From Loxodes magnus (lineage: Eukaryota > Ciliophora > Karyorelictea > Loxodida > Loxodidae): a DNA stretch of 64,000 bases. The number at the start of each line of letters is the position of its first letter. The stretch's first letter is position 1. The stretch is taken from the NCBI GenBank assembly GCA_946699065.1, contig CAMPDV010000265.1, positions 356,359 to 420,358 on the forward strand, in the 5' to 3' direction. The translations under genes were made by a program, and so were the position numbers. Shown here piece by piece: positions 22,852-33,493 of this stretch. Under the pieces are notes generated by a model. That model searched no databases. It saw nothing but the letters and a program-made list of their open reading frames with translations, and was not told where the DNA came from.

Positions 22852-24323
22852 TTTATATATAATAATTTAATCTTTTATCACTATAAATTTTTATTTTCTT
22901 TTTATCAAAAATGAATAAGTGAAATTGATTAGCCTTTTTCCCTTTCTCAAATTTAAATTTTTTATATTATACTAAACCATAAAAATATTAGATTAACTTT
23001 GATTTGATTTAAAACTAAACCTAATACTTAAAATTAAAATTAACTATAAATTAAAAATTCTTTAATAGGTAAATAATTTCAAATTAAGTCTATAATTAAT
23101 TGAAATACTTGCTTCGTATAAAAGTAATAGCTATTTAAATTAGCTTATAATCATATATTATTTATATCTAAAATATTAGCTAAGTGTAATTAAGATTCTT
23201 AGCTTGTTTGTATAATAATTGCTCTAAATCATTAATAAAATTTATTAAGGATAAAAACATTAATACATAAGGTTATAATATTTATGCAATCTATTTAGAT
23301 AAATTTAGGAAAATAAATGAATAATATAATAATTTTATAGTTATAATATTATAAAATAGTAGCTAATAAGAAATAGAAATTAGTTATAGCAAAACAATAA
23401 TGCAAATAGGAGAGTGAAAACGAAGAATAATAAGCATATGGTTATAAAAAATAGCAATAGTAGATATTTTGAGGAAGTTAATTATAAAAATAAAAAGAAT
23501 AAATAATAAAAAATAAATATACCTATCAATTTATTATATTACATAAAGCAGTTATTATAGTTTATTATATTATACTTTTAGTAATAAAATTTAATTTTTA
23601 TATCTAAGAATTAAATCATTCAAATAATAGTATAATCAATTCAAATATTTATCTTACATTGAAAATTTAATCCTTTATCTTATTAATTTGGTAAGGTAAA
23701 TTATTTATTTAATCAAATCTTAAAATTAATCTTATAGCAGATAAGTCTAAACTTTAATATATTTAAATTTTCTTTCTTAAATAAAAAATTAATTTTTTCC
23801 TTTAATAAAATTAGAAATCCATAATACTAACTTTTAAAACAATTATTCTTATAAATTAATTTAGAGAAAACTAGATAGAAAGCTATATAATATTAAGATG
23901 AGTATAATAATAGACTTCTATAAGTATAGAATCTTTAAGCTTTATAAGTTTAAAAAATAATTGTAATATATCTTTACTAAATGTATTTAATTAATAGTTT
24001 TATTTATATTAATATATTTTATTTTTATAGGACTAGAAATTAATTTATTATATTATTTTATTTATTATATTTAAAATTATTACTGAATCTTAAACTCTGC
24101 TCTATACTATATTTAGCTATTTTATTTTAATATTACATAATAGAATATATAAGAATTAAAAGGTTCAAAGAAGAGATATTAGAAGGATCTTATATGTAAA
24201 GTTAATATAAAAATGCTTATATTTTATATTTAAATATTTTAATTTTCTAGAAAAGCTTAATTTAAGAAAATAAGGAAATTAAGATAAACTTTATTTAAAT
24301 TTTACTATATAGAGTTAAAAGTT
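22852..24323. other. AT-rich region between units
   Basis: No gene recognised. Extremely AT-rich and nearly identical to 53619-55090. Its right end is the 3' flank of the RING paralogue. Confidence 0.4.
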
Positions 24324-25541
24324 TTAAACATAGAATCCCCTTACACTATTTATTTTATTCGGATCACAATTTCCTGAATGAAGTAACTCCATACATAAGT
24401 TGCAATAAGTAAGCTAGTCTTTAGAACAAAGAGGAACTCCAACATAGCCATTAGCTACTAAAGCATTAAATTCGCACTTAACACATTTTTTAGGTTGTTC
24501 TTTGTAATTTGATTATACTTAAGGAGATTGCTATTACATATGGATTTATTGATTCTAGTTTTAAGGTTTTCTACTTTGCTATATCCATTAAAATGGTTGC
24601 TCATTTAATAATTGTAATAAAACTTAATCTTCAATTGGATTGAAACATTTTAAACAAGATAAATCTTATTAGGAAATTTTATCTGCATTATACTATTTCT
24701 CAAGATGCTAATTTAAGCAAAGTTTGCAGTATAAATGATTACAATTCAGTAATATACTAGGTTAGTTATTTCTTTAGCATATTAAGCATTATTAGATAAT
24801 TTAACTTTGATTTTTTAAATTAATCTATTGGTTTGTTTGATGCATTTACGGCTATAATTATTATTGCTATAGAATCTAATTTTAATTTATTATGTTTGGA
24901 GGTCCTTATAGAAAAGTCTGATTGCCTCCTATATTTGAATATTATTTTTATGTTTCTAATTATTTTATTTATAACTATAGTTCAGATATAAACTTCTAAT
25001 TTTAAGTTTGAGTCTACTTAAGTTGTAGAATAAATTAATCTTTTTCCTAGTTTTCATTTTAATAATTTTTGATCTATTACAGCAAACCTTACTTTTCATA
25101 CTCAAGTTAGTTAACTTATGCTTTCAAAGGCTTTATTTCACTTGAAAATTACTCTTTTTACTGAGTAATTTATTAGTCTAGATTTTAAATTTTTTAATTA
25201 TATTCTAACTGTATTTTCTATTATTCATTTTAAGTTTTTTCTATAAAGCCTTTCATATTATTAATTTGATTATTTTAAAATTCCATTTCTTAGATTTTTT
25301 ATTAAATTGCAATAATATATTAATTATTTTTGCTTTCTAAATCTTGAATACGAGCTAGCATTTAACTTGTTTAGTTCTAATTACCTTCATTTTTTGCTAT
25401 GAAATTTTAAAGATCGCTTAACTGATTTTATTTAGTTTAAAGATAGTCTTCATATTATTTTTTAATTAGCTCTATTTAGCTTTTAAGATTTTCCACTTCT
25501 TCTTATTTTAATTTCAAATCCTAACTATGCTTTAATTCTTT

Positions 25542-25562
25542 AATTGAATAATCTTAAAGAAT
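25542..25562. repeat. 21-bp target-site duplication, left copy
   Basis: Identical to 26458-26478 and flanks the element 25563-26457. The matching unit 1 segment near 2,255-2,275 (TTTTGATAATCTTAAAGAAT) is present once, giving the empty site. Confidence 0.85.
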
Positions 25563-26457
25563 ATATAATAAAATGGAAGGCTTAAAGAAAGGTTTCTACA
25601 CCACCTCCAAGAAATAGAAGAGGAAACCAGAAGCCACTCTTAATCAGTCGTCTTACACTTAACCCTAATCTTCTTCTTAATAAGACTAAACTCCGGTGAA
25701 GTAATATTAATCTTCCTTACCCAGGGAAGAATATCCAATTGCTAGGACAAGCCATGAACTCACTCCGTCAACGCAGGAAAAGCCAAGGAAGCAGCCCAAG
25801 TCGGCTCTACATTAGGAGATGTCGGAAGTCTATCCTTCCGGGTAGTTGAGCATAGAACAACTAATCAAGGTAGTCATAAACCTATAGGAAGAGGTAAAGA
25901 AGCTCAAGAGGGAAAATACGAAGCTAATGGATTTAATTGATCAACAGGACTCAAGAGAGCTTCGAATGGCAAATTGGGAAAGGGAGCTTAACACTCTCTG
26001 GAAGTATCAGTAGGAATAGTTGAAACAGATGAGCGCCTCAATAAAAACGATACAAGATTAGAATAAGGAAATAATATTAAGTTAGAGACAAGAAATTCCT
26101 AAGATCGATAAAATGGAAATAGAAGAAGAGCAGGTAATCAAGATGGAGCCGGCTAGAAAGATAAAGAAGAAATGTTACTTTTGTAAAAGCCAGAATCATC
26201 TGTACAGAAGATGTAAGAAATTCTAGAAATTCAAGAAAGAATACTGAATTAAAGAAGAAAAGGAAAGGAAAGGAAGAAACTGTTTTGCAATAAAGAAGGA
26301 CAAATATGCAAGAAAAAATAAAAACAATCAAGAACTTCAAGAATAGAGAAGATGAGAATTGGGACAAGAGAGAATCAAGGAGAAAAACCACCAAGATTAA
26401 AAAACTTTTATTTTATGCGGCGGCTTGAAGCTACTGCAGAACATTTAAATTGAATTG
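25563..26457 (+). mobile_element. ORF1-only retroposon with intact gag-like ORF
   Basis: An 895-bp insertion flanked by 21-bp direct repeats and absent from unit 1. It contains one ORF and little else: no reverse transcriptase, integrase or terminal repeat. The 3' end after the ORF (26401-26457) has a GC-rich patch (TGCGGCGGCTTGAAGCTAC) and then ATTGAATTGAATTG. Its first 60 bases resemble the 5' end of the LINE at 28038. This looks like a retroposon copied in trans by LINE proteins, comparable in concept to the half-LINE (HAL1) elements of mammals. Copy in unit 3: 56332-57226. Confidence 0.75.
25573..26400 (+). CDS. gag-like coiled-coil CCHC protein, intact
   Basis: An uninterrupted 275-codon frame runs from ATG 25573 to TAA 26398-26400. 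Internal TAA/TAG are read as Gln and two TGA as Trp (EYWIKEE, RRWELGQ). It has a Lys/Gln/Ser-rich N-terminus (MEGLKKGFYTTSKKQ), a coiled coil at about residues 95-165 (LQEEVKKLKRENTKLMDL), the signature KMEIEEEQ and KMEPARK, then a zinc knuckle at residues 201-214 (CYFCKSQNHLYRRC, 26173-26214) and a basic tail. Proteins of this plan bind RNA and multimerise, like LINE ORF1 or retroviral Gag; that role is inferred. It is the only member of the family here with a completely open frame, so the element is young or under selection. Confidence 0.8.
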
Positions 26458-26478
26458 AATTGAATAATCTTAAAGAAT
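26458..26478. repeat. 21-bp target-site duplication, right copy
   Basis: Right partner of 25542-25562. Identical sequence directly after the element's ATTGA-repeat end. Confidence 0.85.
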
Positions 26479-26721
26479 TTATTAGTTTTCTTTATTTTAT
26501 TTTTAAGCGTTATTTAGATTAATTGCTAAATCATCTATTTGTTTTTTACTTTCTATTTTATATTTCCTATGTTTTTATATTTCATTTCTTAGTTCTTATA
26601 AATTATAATCTGCTGCTTAAATAATTTCGTTTTTCTCTTTTAGTGAATTTTGTAAATTAATTTGTTCTTAAGAAGTTTGCAGATTTTATTACTTTAGATT
26701 TTAAATTTAATCTTGTAAATC

Positions 26722-26740
26722 TTGTAATTATTTTAATTAA
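26722..26740. repeat. 19-bp target-site duplication, left copy
   Basis: TTGTAATTATTTTAATTAA, identical to 27700-27718. Flanks the reverse-oriented element between them. Confidence 0.75.
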
Positions 26741-26769
26741 TTAATTTTAACTATAAGGGTTAGGGTCAT

Positions 26770-26803
26770 CTTTAATTAGAGGAAATGTTTCCTCAAATTA
26801 AAG
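26770..26803 (-). repeat. 3'-terminal hairpin of retroposon
   Basis: An almost perfect inverted repeat: 8 bp, one T-T mismatch, 7 bp and a two-base loop. It lies about 30 bases from the element's 3' end and may be the binding site for reverse-transcription priming, as with other LINE 3' tails. Confidence 0.7.
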
Positions 26804-26828
26804 ACAATAAAAGTTTATATATTCATAC

Positions 26829-27682
26829 TCAATTGTACAAGTCTTCATCTGAATCAATTTAAAACTGAGATAATTCTTCTTTCTCTTCAATAAGCTCATA
26901 GAATTGTTCTTCCATCTTCTTGTAATTTGTCTCCAGCTTCTCTAAACAAATTCTAAGGTCATTGTTGTCCTTTTAAAGTTATTTATTCAGTTACTATTAA
27001 TTACCAAGATCCTGTTTGATTAATGTCACACTTGAATCATCTAATTTCAGCTTCTTTCTGTAAATACCTCCAAAGTAGTTACAATATAGCCTCCTCAATG
27101 TTCCAAATTATTTATGGTGCTGCTCAAGCACTCTTCTTCACTTCAAACATTACCTCCAAAAATGTCCAGCCTTTTGACAACAATAGCAACGTTTTATTAA
27201 GGGCTTGAATTAAAATTTTTATTCTATTTACATTTTTTCAATTTCCATCTTTTCTTATTGAAGTTAGTTTTTTTTTTGATTGGTAATCGAATTTCTTCTT
27301 TAATTTTCTATTGATTTGCTTTTAGGTTTTTTTCTAATAGTTAAAATTAGGAAGTTAAGGCTTCAATTTAAAACTAAACTTTACTTACCAAGTCTTGATC
27401 TTCTTTTTTTCTATCTTAAAAAAGAAGCCGAAGATTCAAGTTTTCCGCCTTCAGGATCTATATTTCGGTATTCATTTTCTCAATTAATGAATAAAACTAA
27501 ATAATGTCTTGCTCGTGGGGTTTCTCAAGCCTTTTCAGTTTGCTAGGAAATTCCGTATTTCCCAATCCTTAACAGGAGTAGATTTATCTTTTTTGAATTC
27601 TTGGTTCTTGCTAGTTAACTGAGACTTAAGATTGATCTTTAAGGTTATAATTCAAGGTTTAGATTCCCGGGCTTTTTTCCAT
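26829..27682 (-). CDS. gag-like coiled-coil CCHC protein with one frame slip
   Basis: ATG at 27680-27682, coiled coil (EKMNTEIQILKAENLNLRLL), family signature EKMEIEKMQIEQK, zinc knuckle at 27147-27188 (CYCCQKAGHFWRQC) and a second coiled coil (LEKLETNYKKMEEQFYEL). The acidic C-terminus DSDEDLYN is followed by TGA (26829-26831). The frame changes once, in a run of ten A near 27,270; eleven A would restore it, so it may be a sequencing error, polymerase slippage or a lesion. Unit 3 also has one T fewer next to the start (near 58,445). Function as in the other gag-like elements: probable RNA binding. Confidence 0.65.
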
Positions 27683-27699
27683 TTTTATTTCTTTAAGTA

Positions 27700-27718
27700 T
27701 TGTAATTATTTTAATTAA
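27700..27718. repeat. 19-bp target-site duplication, right copy
   Basis: Partner of 26722-26740. Confidence 0.75.
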
Positions 27719-28037
27719 CTAGATTTTTAGTTTAAAAAATCCTTATGCTGTAACTCTATTTATTCAAATTAAGTTTGTTTACTTCGGAATTCTGATTCTT
27801 CTGCTTGCATTTTAGATATTATTTATTAATTACTTTTTAATTATTCTTAAAGTTCTTAAATTAAATCCTGATCTTATTATTTTTCCATGTTTAACTGATC
27901 TTATTTCTATTTTAATTCTGAAATTTGGGCTTCTAAATTAATGACTTAATTATGCTTGATTTATCCTGCCTTTTGCAAGTCATTTAACTTTTTATTATAT
28001 TCTTACTCTTTTTGTTAAAATTATTATATATTAAAAA

Positions 28038-28146
28038 ATGCTTAGCTTCAAGAAGGTTTTTATACCACCTCCTCAGAGTAGGAGAGAAAACCTGAAGCAC
28101 TTTCTTTTACCACGTCTTTGCTTTAATTATTCCAATCTTCTTTATT
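28038..28146 (+). other. LINE 5' leader with short upstream frame
   Basis: Starts ATGCTTAGCTTCAAGAAGG and gives MLSFKKVFIPPPQSRREN in one frame, which resembles the N-terminus MEGLKKGFYTTSKKQKRK of the ORF1-only element. ORF1 proper begins in another frame at 28147. Either an upstream ORF or the lost N-terminus of ORF1 after a frameshift. Confidence 0.4.
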
Positions 28147-29454
28147 ATGCATGGAAACCAGACTAATAATGCAAGAACTCAGACTACGCAGGACCAAACT
28201 AACTGACCGAACGAACACGAAATAATAGAACGAATAATAGAAAAAAAATATCAATATACCCATGATTGGTCGAATTGTACTAAAAGGAGGAGCACAAAAT
28301 AAGAAAGGAATGTGGCAAAAAAGTAAACAACCTAAGTAATAATTTAACAAAATAATGAACAACTCATTTCAGCCAACGTCCCTGAAGAATAAATGTAAAG
28401 GGTCTACTAAAATGCCTATGATGATTTATCAGAAATGGTGGCCGCAATTTACTTTAACCATTACTTGGAAAACACTGATTTAGTAGAGAAAAAGGCCAAA
28501 GACTAAGAAGTTATACAAGTGTTTAGAAATCAAATATGGAAGGATTACGGACAAGCAGTGGCGAAGTTCATAGTGAAATAAAACGGAATTGTATACGTGG
28601 TGTTTAACAATGAAGAAAGATACTAACATTTCACTTAATTCAGGGAATGAACGTTCAAAGGAGTTAGAATTCCTATCTAAGCTAGAAACTAATTGGAATA
28701 TTTTGACATTCATAACTACCCAATTTACTTCACAACCAACGAATACTCAAATATGAAGGAAGTAATGGAAATAATAAGATAATATGGAAAATCAAGAGGA
28801 GAGATATAGCATACATATCCAAACACAACAATGCTAACAAGGAGCAGTGTAGTCTACCTAGATTTAAAGGATGTAGACGAAGCAAAAAGGATACCAGAAT
28901 TAATAGATTTGAATGGAAACAAAATGAGAATATAACAACCAGTAAATTTTATCTGCTGCCTATGTAAAATGAAAGGGCACACAGACCAGCAATGCAGAAG
29001 GGTAGAAGCAGCAAAAAGGAAAAAGCTACATACAAGAGAATTAGAGATGCTTGAAGGAGAAGTTATTTTAACAATAAACAAACAGATTTTGAAGCAGATC
29101 AAGCAAATAAGAGGATAATTGGAGAAGAAGAATAAATGATTATAGAGGAATCAAGGGAAGAAGAGAAGGAAATAAAATGAGGAGAATAGAAAAATAATTA
29201 AAACAACTAAACAATTAAATAATAAAAAGTTTTTTATGCTTAAAGAATAAATAAAAATTATTTTTCATCAAAATGGAATTGGACATATGTAAGACAGAGG
29301 GATAGAGAAATGTTCAAATAATTAAATAAAATAGAAAGCAATCAACTAAATAATAAGATATACCATAAAGCAAATTAGAGAAAAGCATAGGATAGGTGAT
29401 GGTAAAAACGCTAAACCCTAGCAAAAGAAATAAGAAATAAACAAAATAGTATAA
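28147..29454 (+). CDS. LINE ORF1, RNA-binding protein
   Basis: A 435-codon frame runs from ATG 28147 to TAA 29452-29454, with TAA/TAG as Gln and TGA as Trp. Residues of about 75-200 look like an RRM-type fold (IVYVVFNNEERY, REWTFKGVRIPI). A zinc knuckle lies at residues 270-283 (CCLCKMKGHTDQQC; 28954-28995). A Lys/Gln-rich coil follows. ORF1 proteins coat LINE RNA and act as chaperones. The last TAA overlaps the ORF2 ATG as TAATG, an arrangement known from some LINEs that translate ORF2 by termination and re-initiation. Since TAA is Gln elsewhere here, that stop would have to be context-dependent. Start chosen as the first ATG in the conserved frame. Confidence 0.8.
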
Positions 29455-32400
29455 TGGAGTATGTCAGGAAAAACGTAAATAAAGGAAAAAAGCAAAAAGA
29501 AATAGAACAAACTCAAGAAGAAAAAGAATAAGATGCAAGATAAAAGTGAGAAGAAAGAAGTAAACTGAAGCAAACTTCAATGAGAATGTACTATGCTAAG
29601 AAACCGATAAACAAAAATGAACAATTATCCGACTTCAACTAATAGGAAAAGGAAAAGGAAAAGGAAAAAGAAAAAGATTAGAATAGATAAGAAGAAGGAA
29701 AAGGTAGATAATAAGATGAAAAAGACAAAAAAGGGGAAAGAACTAATAAAGAAAATAATATGGAAGCATAGAATGATAGATAAGAAGAAGAAAAGGTGGA
29801 GAAGGAAGATGAATAAAAAGAAGAATAAGGTGAAGAGGAAGTAGAGGGAATGAGTGTAAAAAATGATTAAGAATAAGTCATAAAAATAGGGAAAGCAAAT
29901 GTTAGGGGAGTAAGAAGTGCAAAAGAGGCACTAGCCAAATTCATGACTCAAAAAAGTATCCACATAATGGCAATATAAGAAATTTAGATTGAAGACTAAA
30001 AAGATATGTGTAATATAGCAGGATATAAAAACTTAATAAATGTGGGATCAAAAAAAGGAAAAGGAGTAGCATTCTATATTAGAAACGACATATGTAAGGA
30101 GATCAGAGAGATATAGAATGAAATAAACCAAATGACGCTCTTTGGAGGAGCGAGAGTAATGGCAATTGAAATAATGAAATAATTAGCAGTAATAAATGTC
30201 TACGCTCCTGTTGCAAATAACAACGAACAGTATGAGCCTTTCTATAATTTAGTGAATGAATTTAAACTATAAGCAACAGAAAAAGGACTTAATATAATGA
30301 TAATAGGAGACTGAAATGCGCACATAGAAAAATGACTGCCAAAGAAAACAAACTCAGCAGGAAAGAGAATGACACAGTTTATGGAACAGAATAATTTAAC
30401 ATGCCTAGACCCAACTGAAATAGGTACCTTTATTCACTAAAACAATGAGTATAAAATAGATTACTTTTTAATCGAAGAGAATATGAGAGAAAAGGTGTTA
30501 AAGAGTGATTTTTATTACCCATACGTAATAGGTGACCATAGGCCTGGCATTATATAGGTAAAGATGGGTAAAGAAGTAAGAAAGCCATAAAAGATAGCAA
30601 AAATAAACTACCTACTATTAAAGAAAAAAGAGATATAAGAAAAATTTGAAAGATTTATACAAGAAAATCTCTAAGAAGAAGAAATTGATAACCTAAACGG
30701 CACATAGACTTATAAATGATGAAAGAAAAAGATATAAGAAGGAGTTTAAATAGTATGTAGAAAATTTAAAACATAAAACTCTAAGATATATAAATATTCA
30801 GAAACAACAAAATAGTGTAATAAAATCTTTAGAAAACGCAGCAAACAATTAAAATAAAGGGTAAAGAACAGAGAACAAATAAATGAAAATCAATAAATTG
30901 AGAATCAAAGAGAATACCAAAGAGTAAGATAAGAATACATTTAATCAAGAAAAAAAGATAAAAGAAACTAACTAAACCTATTTATGGACAATGTAAATAA
31001 AGGAAGTCTAACAGATATGTGGAAGAAACTAAAAAGCTTACTTAATAGAAAAAATAATTAATGAGTACCCTTATTAAAAGAAGATGTTAATACTTTCAGG
31101 GATGAATGGTAGAAACTGTATGAAGATGGCGATAATACGCTACCAACTAAATTCTTAAACAAGAGATAAATAGTGGTAAACGAATATGAAATTTGAGAAA
31201 TCATCAACTAATTGGCGAAATGAAAAGCAGCAGGACCTGATGAAATACAAGTAGGCACAATATTAGCAGGCGGGAAAAAACTAACAGAAGTAACATGTAA
31301 AATGATAGTTAAGATGATTTAAGAGGGAGTAATACCTTAAGAGATGAAATAATAATACATAATATTAATATACAAAAAAGGAGGACAGATGAACCCGATG
31401 AATTATAGACCAATCTCTTTACTGAATCATGCTTTAAAAATAGTAAATGCATGAATTTTCTAGCAACTATAAGGATATCAGCATAATGATGAAAGCGAAT
31501 ATTAATATGGCTTTAAAAAAGGAAAATCAGCTCACTATAAATTTTCAACCTAAGAACAGTATAGGAATGATCAATACGGAACAAAAAAGATGTTTTCGTA
31601 ATATTTGTTGATATTAAGAAAGCGTACGACTCGGTGCAAAGAAAAGATATATGATAAATCCTAAACGATCTAAAAGTACCGGAATAGATAATTAAACTCC
31701 TAGCAAACTTCTACTGTGAAGAAGAAATTAAACTTAAAATCAATGAATAAATAGCAAAATCATTCGCGACAAATAAAGGACTAAAACAGGGAAGCATAAC
31801 GTCGCCAAGACTATTTAAATTAATAATAGCAAGACTTCTCCATAGCTTGGAAGATTAAAAGCTAGGAATTACGATAGACTTTAAAAACTAAGAGGGATGA
31901 ACACAAGAAATATATGCAGGATGTTTTGCATATGCAGATAACCTTGCCTTAATAAGTGAATGAGAATAATTAGAGGAAGTAATCAAAAATTTAACCTCAT
32001 GGGCAGAAAAATACAAACTGGAAATTGCAGATAAAACAAAATGAATGATATGAAAAGCAGCAGAAAATAGAAACTGAGAAAATATAGGCAATACTATTGA
32101 GGTGGGAAACTTAAGAATCGAAAGAGTAACGTCCTTTTAGTACCTAGGACATATAATAGAAGAGACCATCAGCTTTGAAAAACACATGGAGAACAGACTA
32201 GAAGCAGCATAAAAGATGTAAACATGAATACTGGGTAAAATAACAATGAATAAGGGATTAACACCATATAACGCAGGAATAATGATAAAAACGTTCGTAA
32301 GCTCAGTATTCAGCTATGGGACAGAAGTTATCCCATATTGTGAATAATTTGTAGGAAAATAAGTGATGGAACAATTAGAAATAATATAGAGAAGATCTTT

Positions 32401-33480
32401 AGGAGCAATCATAGATGCCCCTTTCTAAGTGTAAAATGAGATGCTAGAATACGAGTTACAGTTTATGAAATTTAAACATTACCTATGGCAGAAAACGCTG
32501 AGTTTAAGAGGCAGACTAATAGGTAACTAAGGAAAAACAGTAGATGGATTAATGTTCGACTTAAGTAAAGAAGAGAACTTTATTTTTGAACAATACTGCA
32601 CGACAGAAAAATTAGAATTAAAAATTGAAGACAAAAATATATTTATAGATGATGGTAATAATAATCAAAAAGGGAAGAAAAACATTAATCGTGCAATTTG
32701 AGAACATAGAGTATACATAGAAGATAGAGAAAGAATGGAGTAAATGATAACAACTCTACAGTATAGAAAAACATGATTTGATGAATATGTAGTAGGACCA
32801 CCCAACTACCTGAGATACAATAAAAATAGAAAAGAAGAAATATGCTACATATTTAGAATAAGAACGAGATGTAATGGGAGCCAGGATTGTTTAAAAGAAA
32901 GACACCTAGTTGCGACAAGCAAATGCCCTTTCTGTAATGATGCAAGAGAAAACGAAAGGCATATCATAGAAAAATGCTCAGAATACAAAGAAAGTAGATA
33001 AATATGTATTAGAAAGTTAAGAACAATAGGAGTAGAAAGACAAGGAATGGAACTATTTGATATAATATGAAATACGGCAAAATTCGAAAAATTCATTAGA
33101 ACCTAAGAAGAGTAAAAAAGAGCTAAAACTGACTTGATAATAAAAGATTATATCAAAAACATATTAGAAAAAAGAAAAAAAGGTTACTTAGAAAAGAAAA
33201 TTGAATGAAAAAAAGAAATAGGAAAATATTATAGAGCAGGAAAAGGATAGTTTTTATGAGTTTATAAAAGCTAGATTAAGAAGAAAAGAATTAGAAACGA
33301 AAATAAGCAAAGTATGTAAAAAAAATAATGGATGCTTGTAACAAAGAATCAATAAAACGTAGATAGATAGAAGACAGAAGAACAAGAGATATTGAAGAAG
33401 AAAATGAGGAAGATATGGAACTAATAAGAGAAGAATTTTTATTACCTGAAGGCTTACTTGAAGAAATAGACATGTATTGA
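29454..33480 (+). CDS. LINE ORF2: AP-endonuclease and reverse transcriptase (frameshifted)
   Basis: ATG at 29454 leads through an acidic, Gln/Glu-rich region into an AP-endonuclease (ANVRG, MAIQEI, GVAFYIRND, VINVYAP, IIGDWNAH at 30303, YKIDYFLI, GDHRPG). The RT domain follows (AAGPDEIQ, MNYRPISLLN, FVDIKKAYDS, LKQGSITSP, FAYADNLALISEWEQ), then a C-terminal CX2CX8HX4C (CPFCNDARENERHIIEKC; 32924-32977). TGA encodes Trp in GDWNAH and SEWEQ. The catalytic YADD is YADN (31931-31942), losing the second aspartate. The frame slips once near 31,535 and at least once between 33,240 and 33,320. The likely end is TGA 33478-33480, just before the 3' hairpin. Confidence 0.85.
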
Positions 33481-33493
33481 AACATTTATTAAA

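Larger units (their letters stand above)
1018..24323. repeat. tandem unit 1 (23.3 kb, lacks three retroelements)
   Basis: First copy of the large tandem unit. From about 3,930 to 24,323 it is nearly identical to 34,690-55,090. From 1,018 to 3,930 it is a diverged counterpart of 24,324-34,690 and lacks the three insertions found there. Offsets between matching points of units 1 and 2 rise from about 30,724 to 30,767 through small indels. Confidence 0.9.
26741..27699 (-). mobile_element. ORF1-only retroposon, reverse orientation
   Basis: A 959-bp insertion between 19-bp direct repeats, absent from unit 1. On the reverse strand it begins close to ATG (27680-27682), carries a single gag-like ORF and ends in a short 3' region with a strong hairpin at 26770-26803 (arms CTTTAATT and GAGGAAA). 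No enzyme is encoded. It is a different subfamily from 25563-26457 with its own 3' tail, but has the same coiled-coil plus knuckle plan. Copy in unit 3: 57510-58467. Confidence 0.75.

Noticed and set aside
26077..26394. 105-codon conventional ORF on the reverse strand
   Set aside because: Phe/Leu-rich antisense of the intact gag-like ORF; no independent support.
26750..26765. Telomere-like AAGGGTTAGGG
   Set aside because: Only about one and a half repeats, inside the 3' end of a retroposon and repeated in unit 3. No terminal array, so not a telomere.
28123..29102. Three conventional reverse ORFs of 77-82 codons
   Set aside because: Antisense shadows of LINE ORF1, which is open and motif-bearing on the forward strand.
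29617..29844. Lysine-rich small protein MNNYPTSTNRKRKRK…
   Set aside because: It is the shifted-frame shadow of the acidic N-terminal part of LINE ORF2. The ORF2 frame gives a coherent Glu/Gln-rich stretch leading into the endonuclease.
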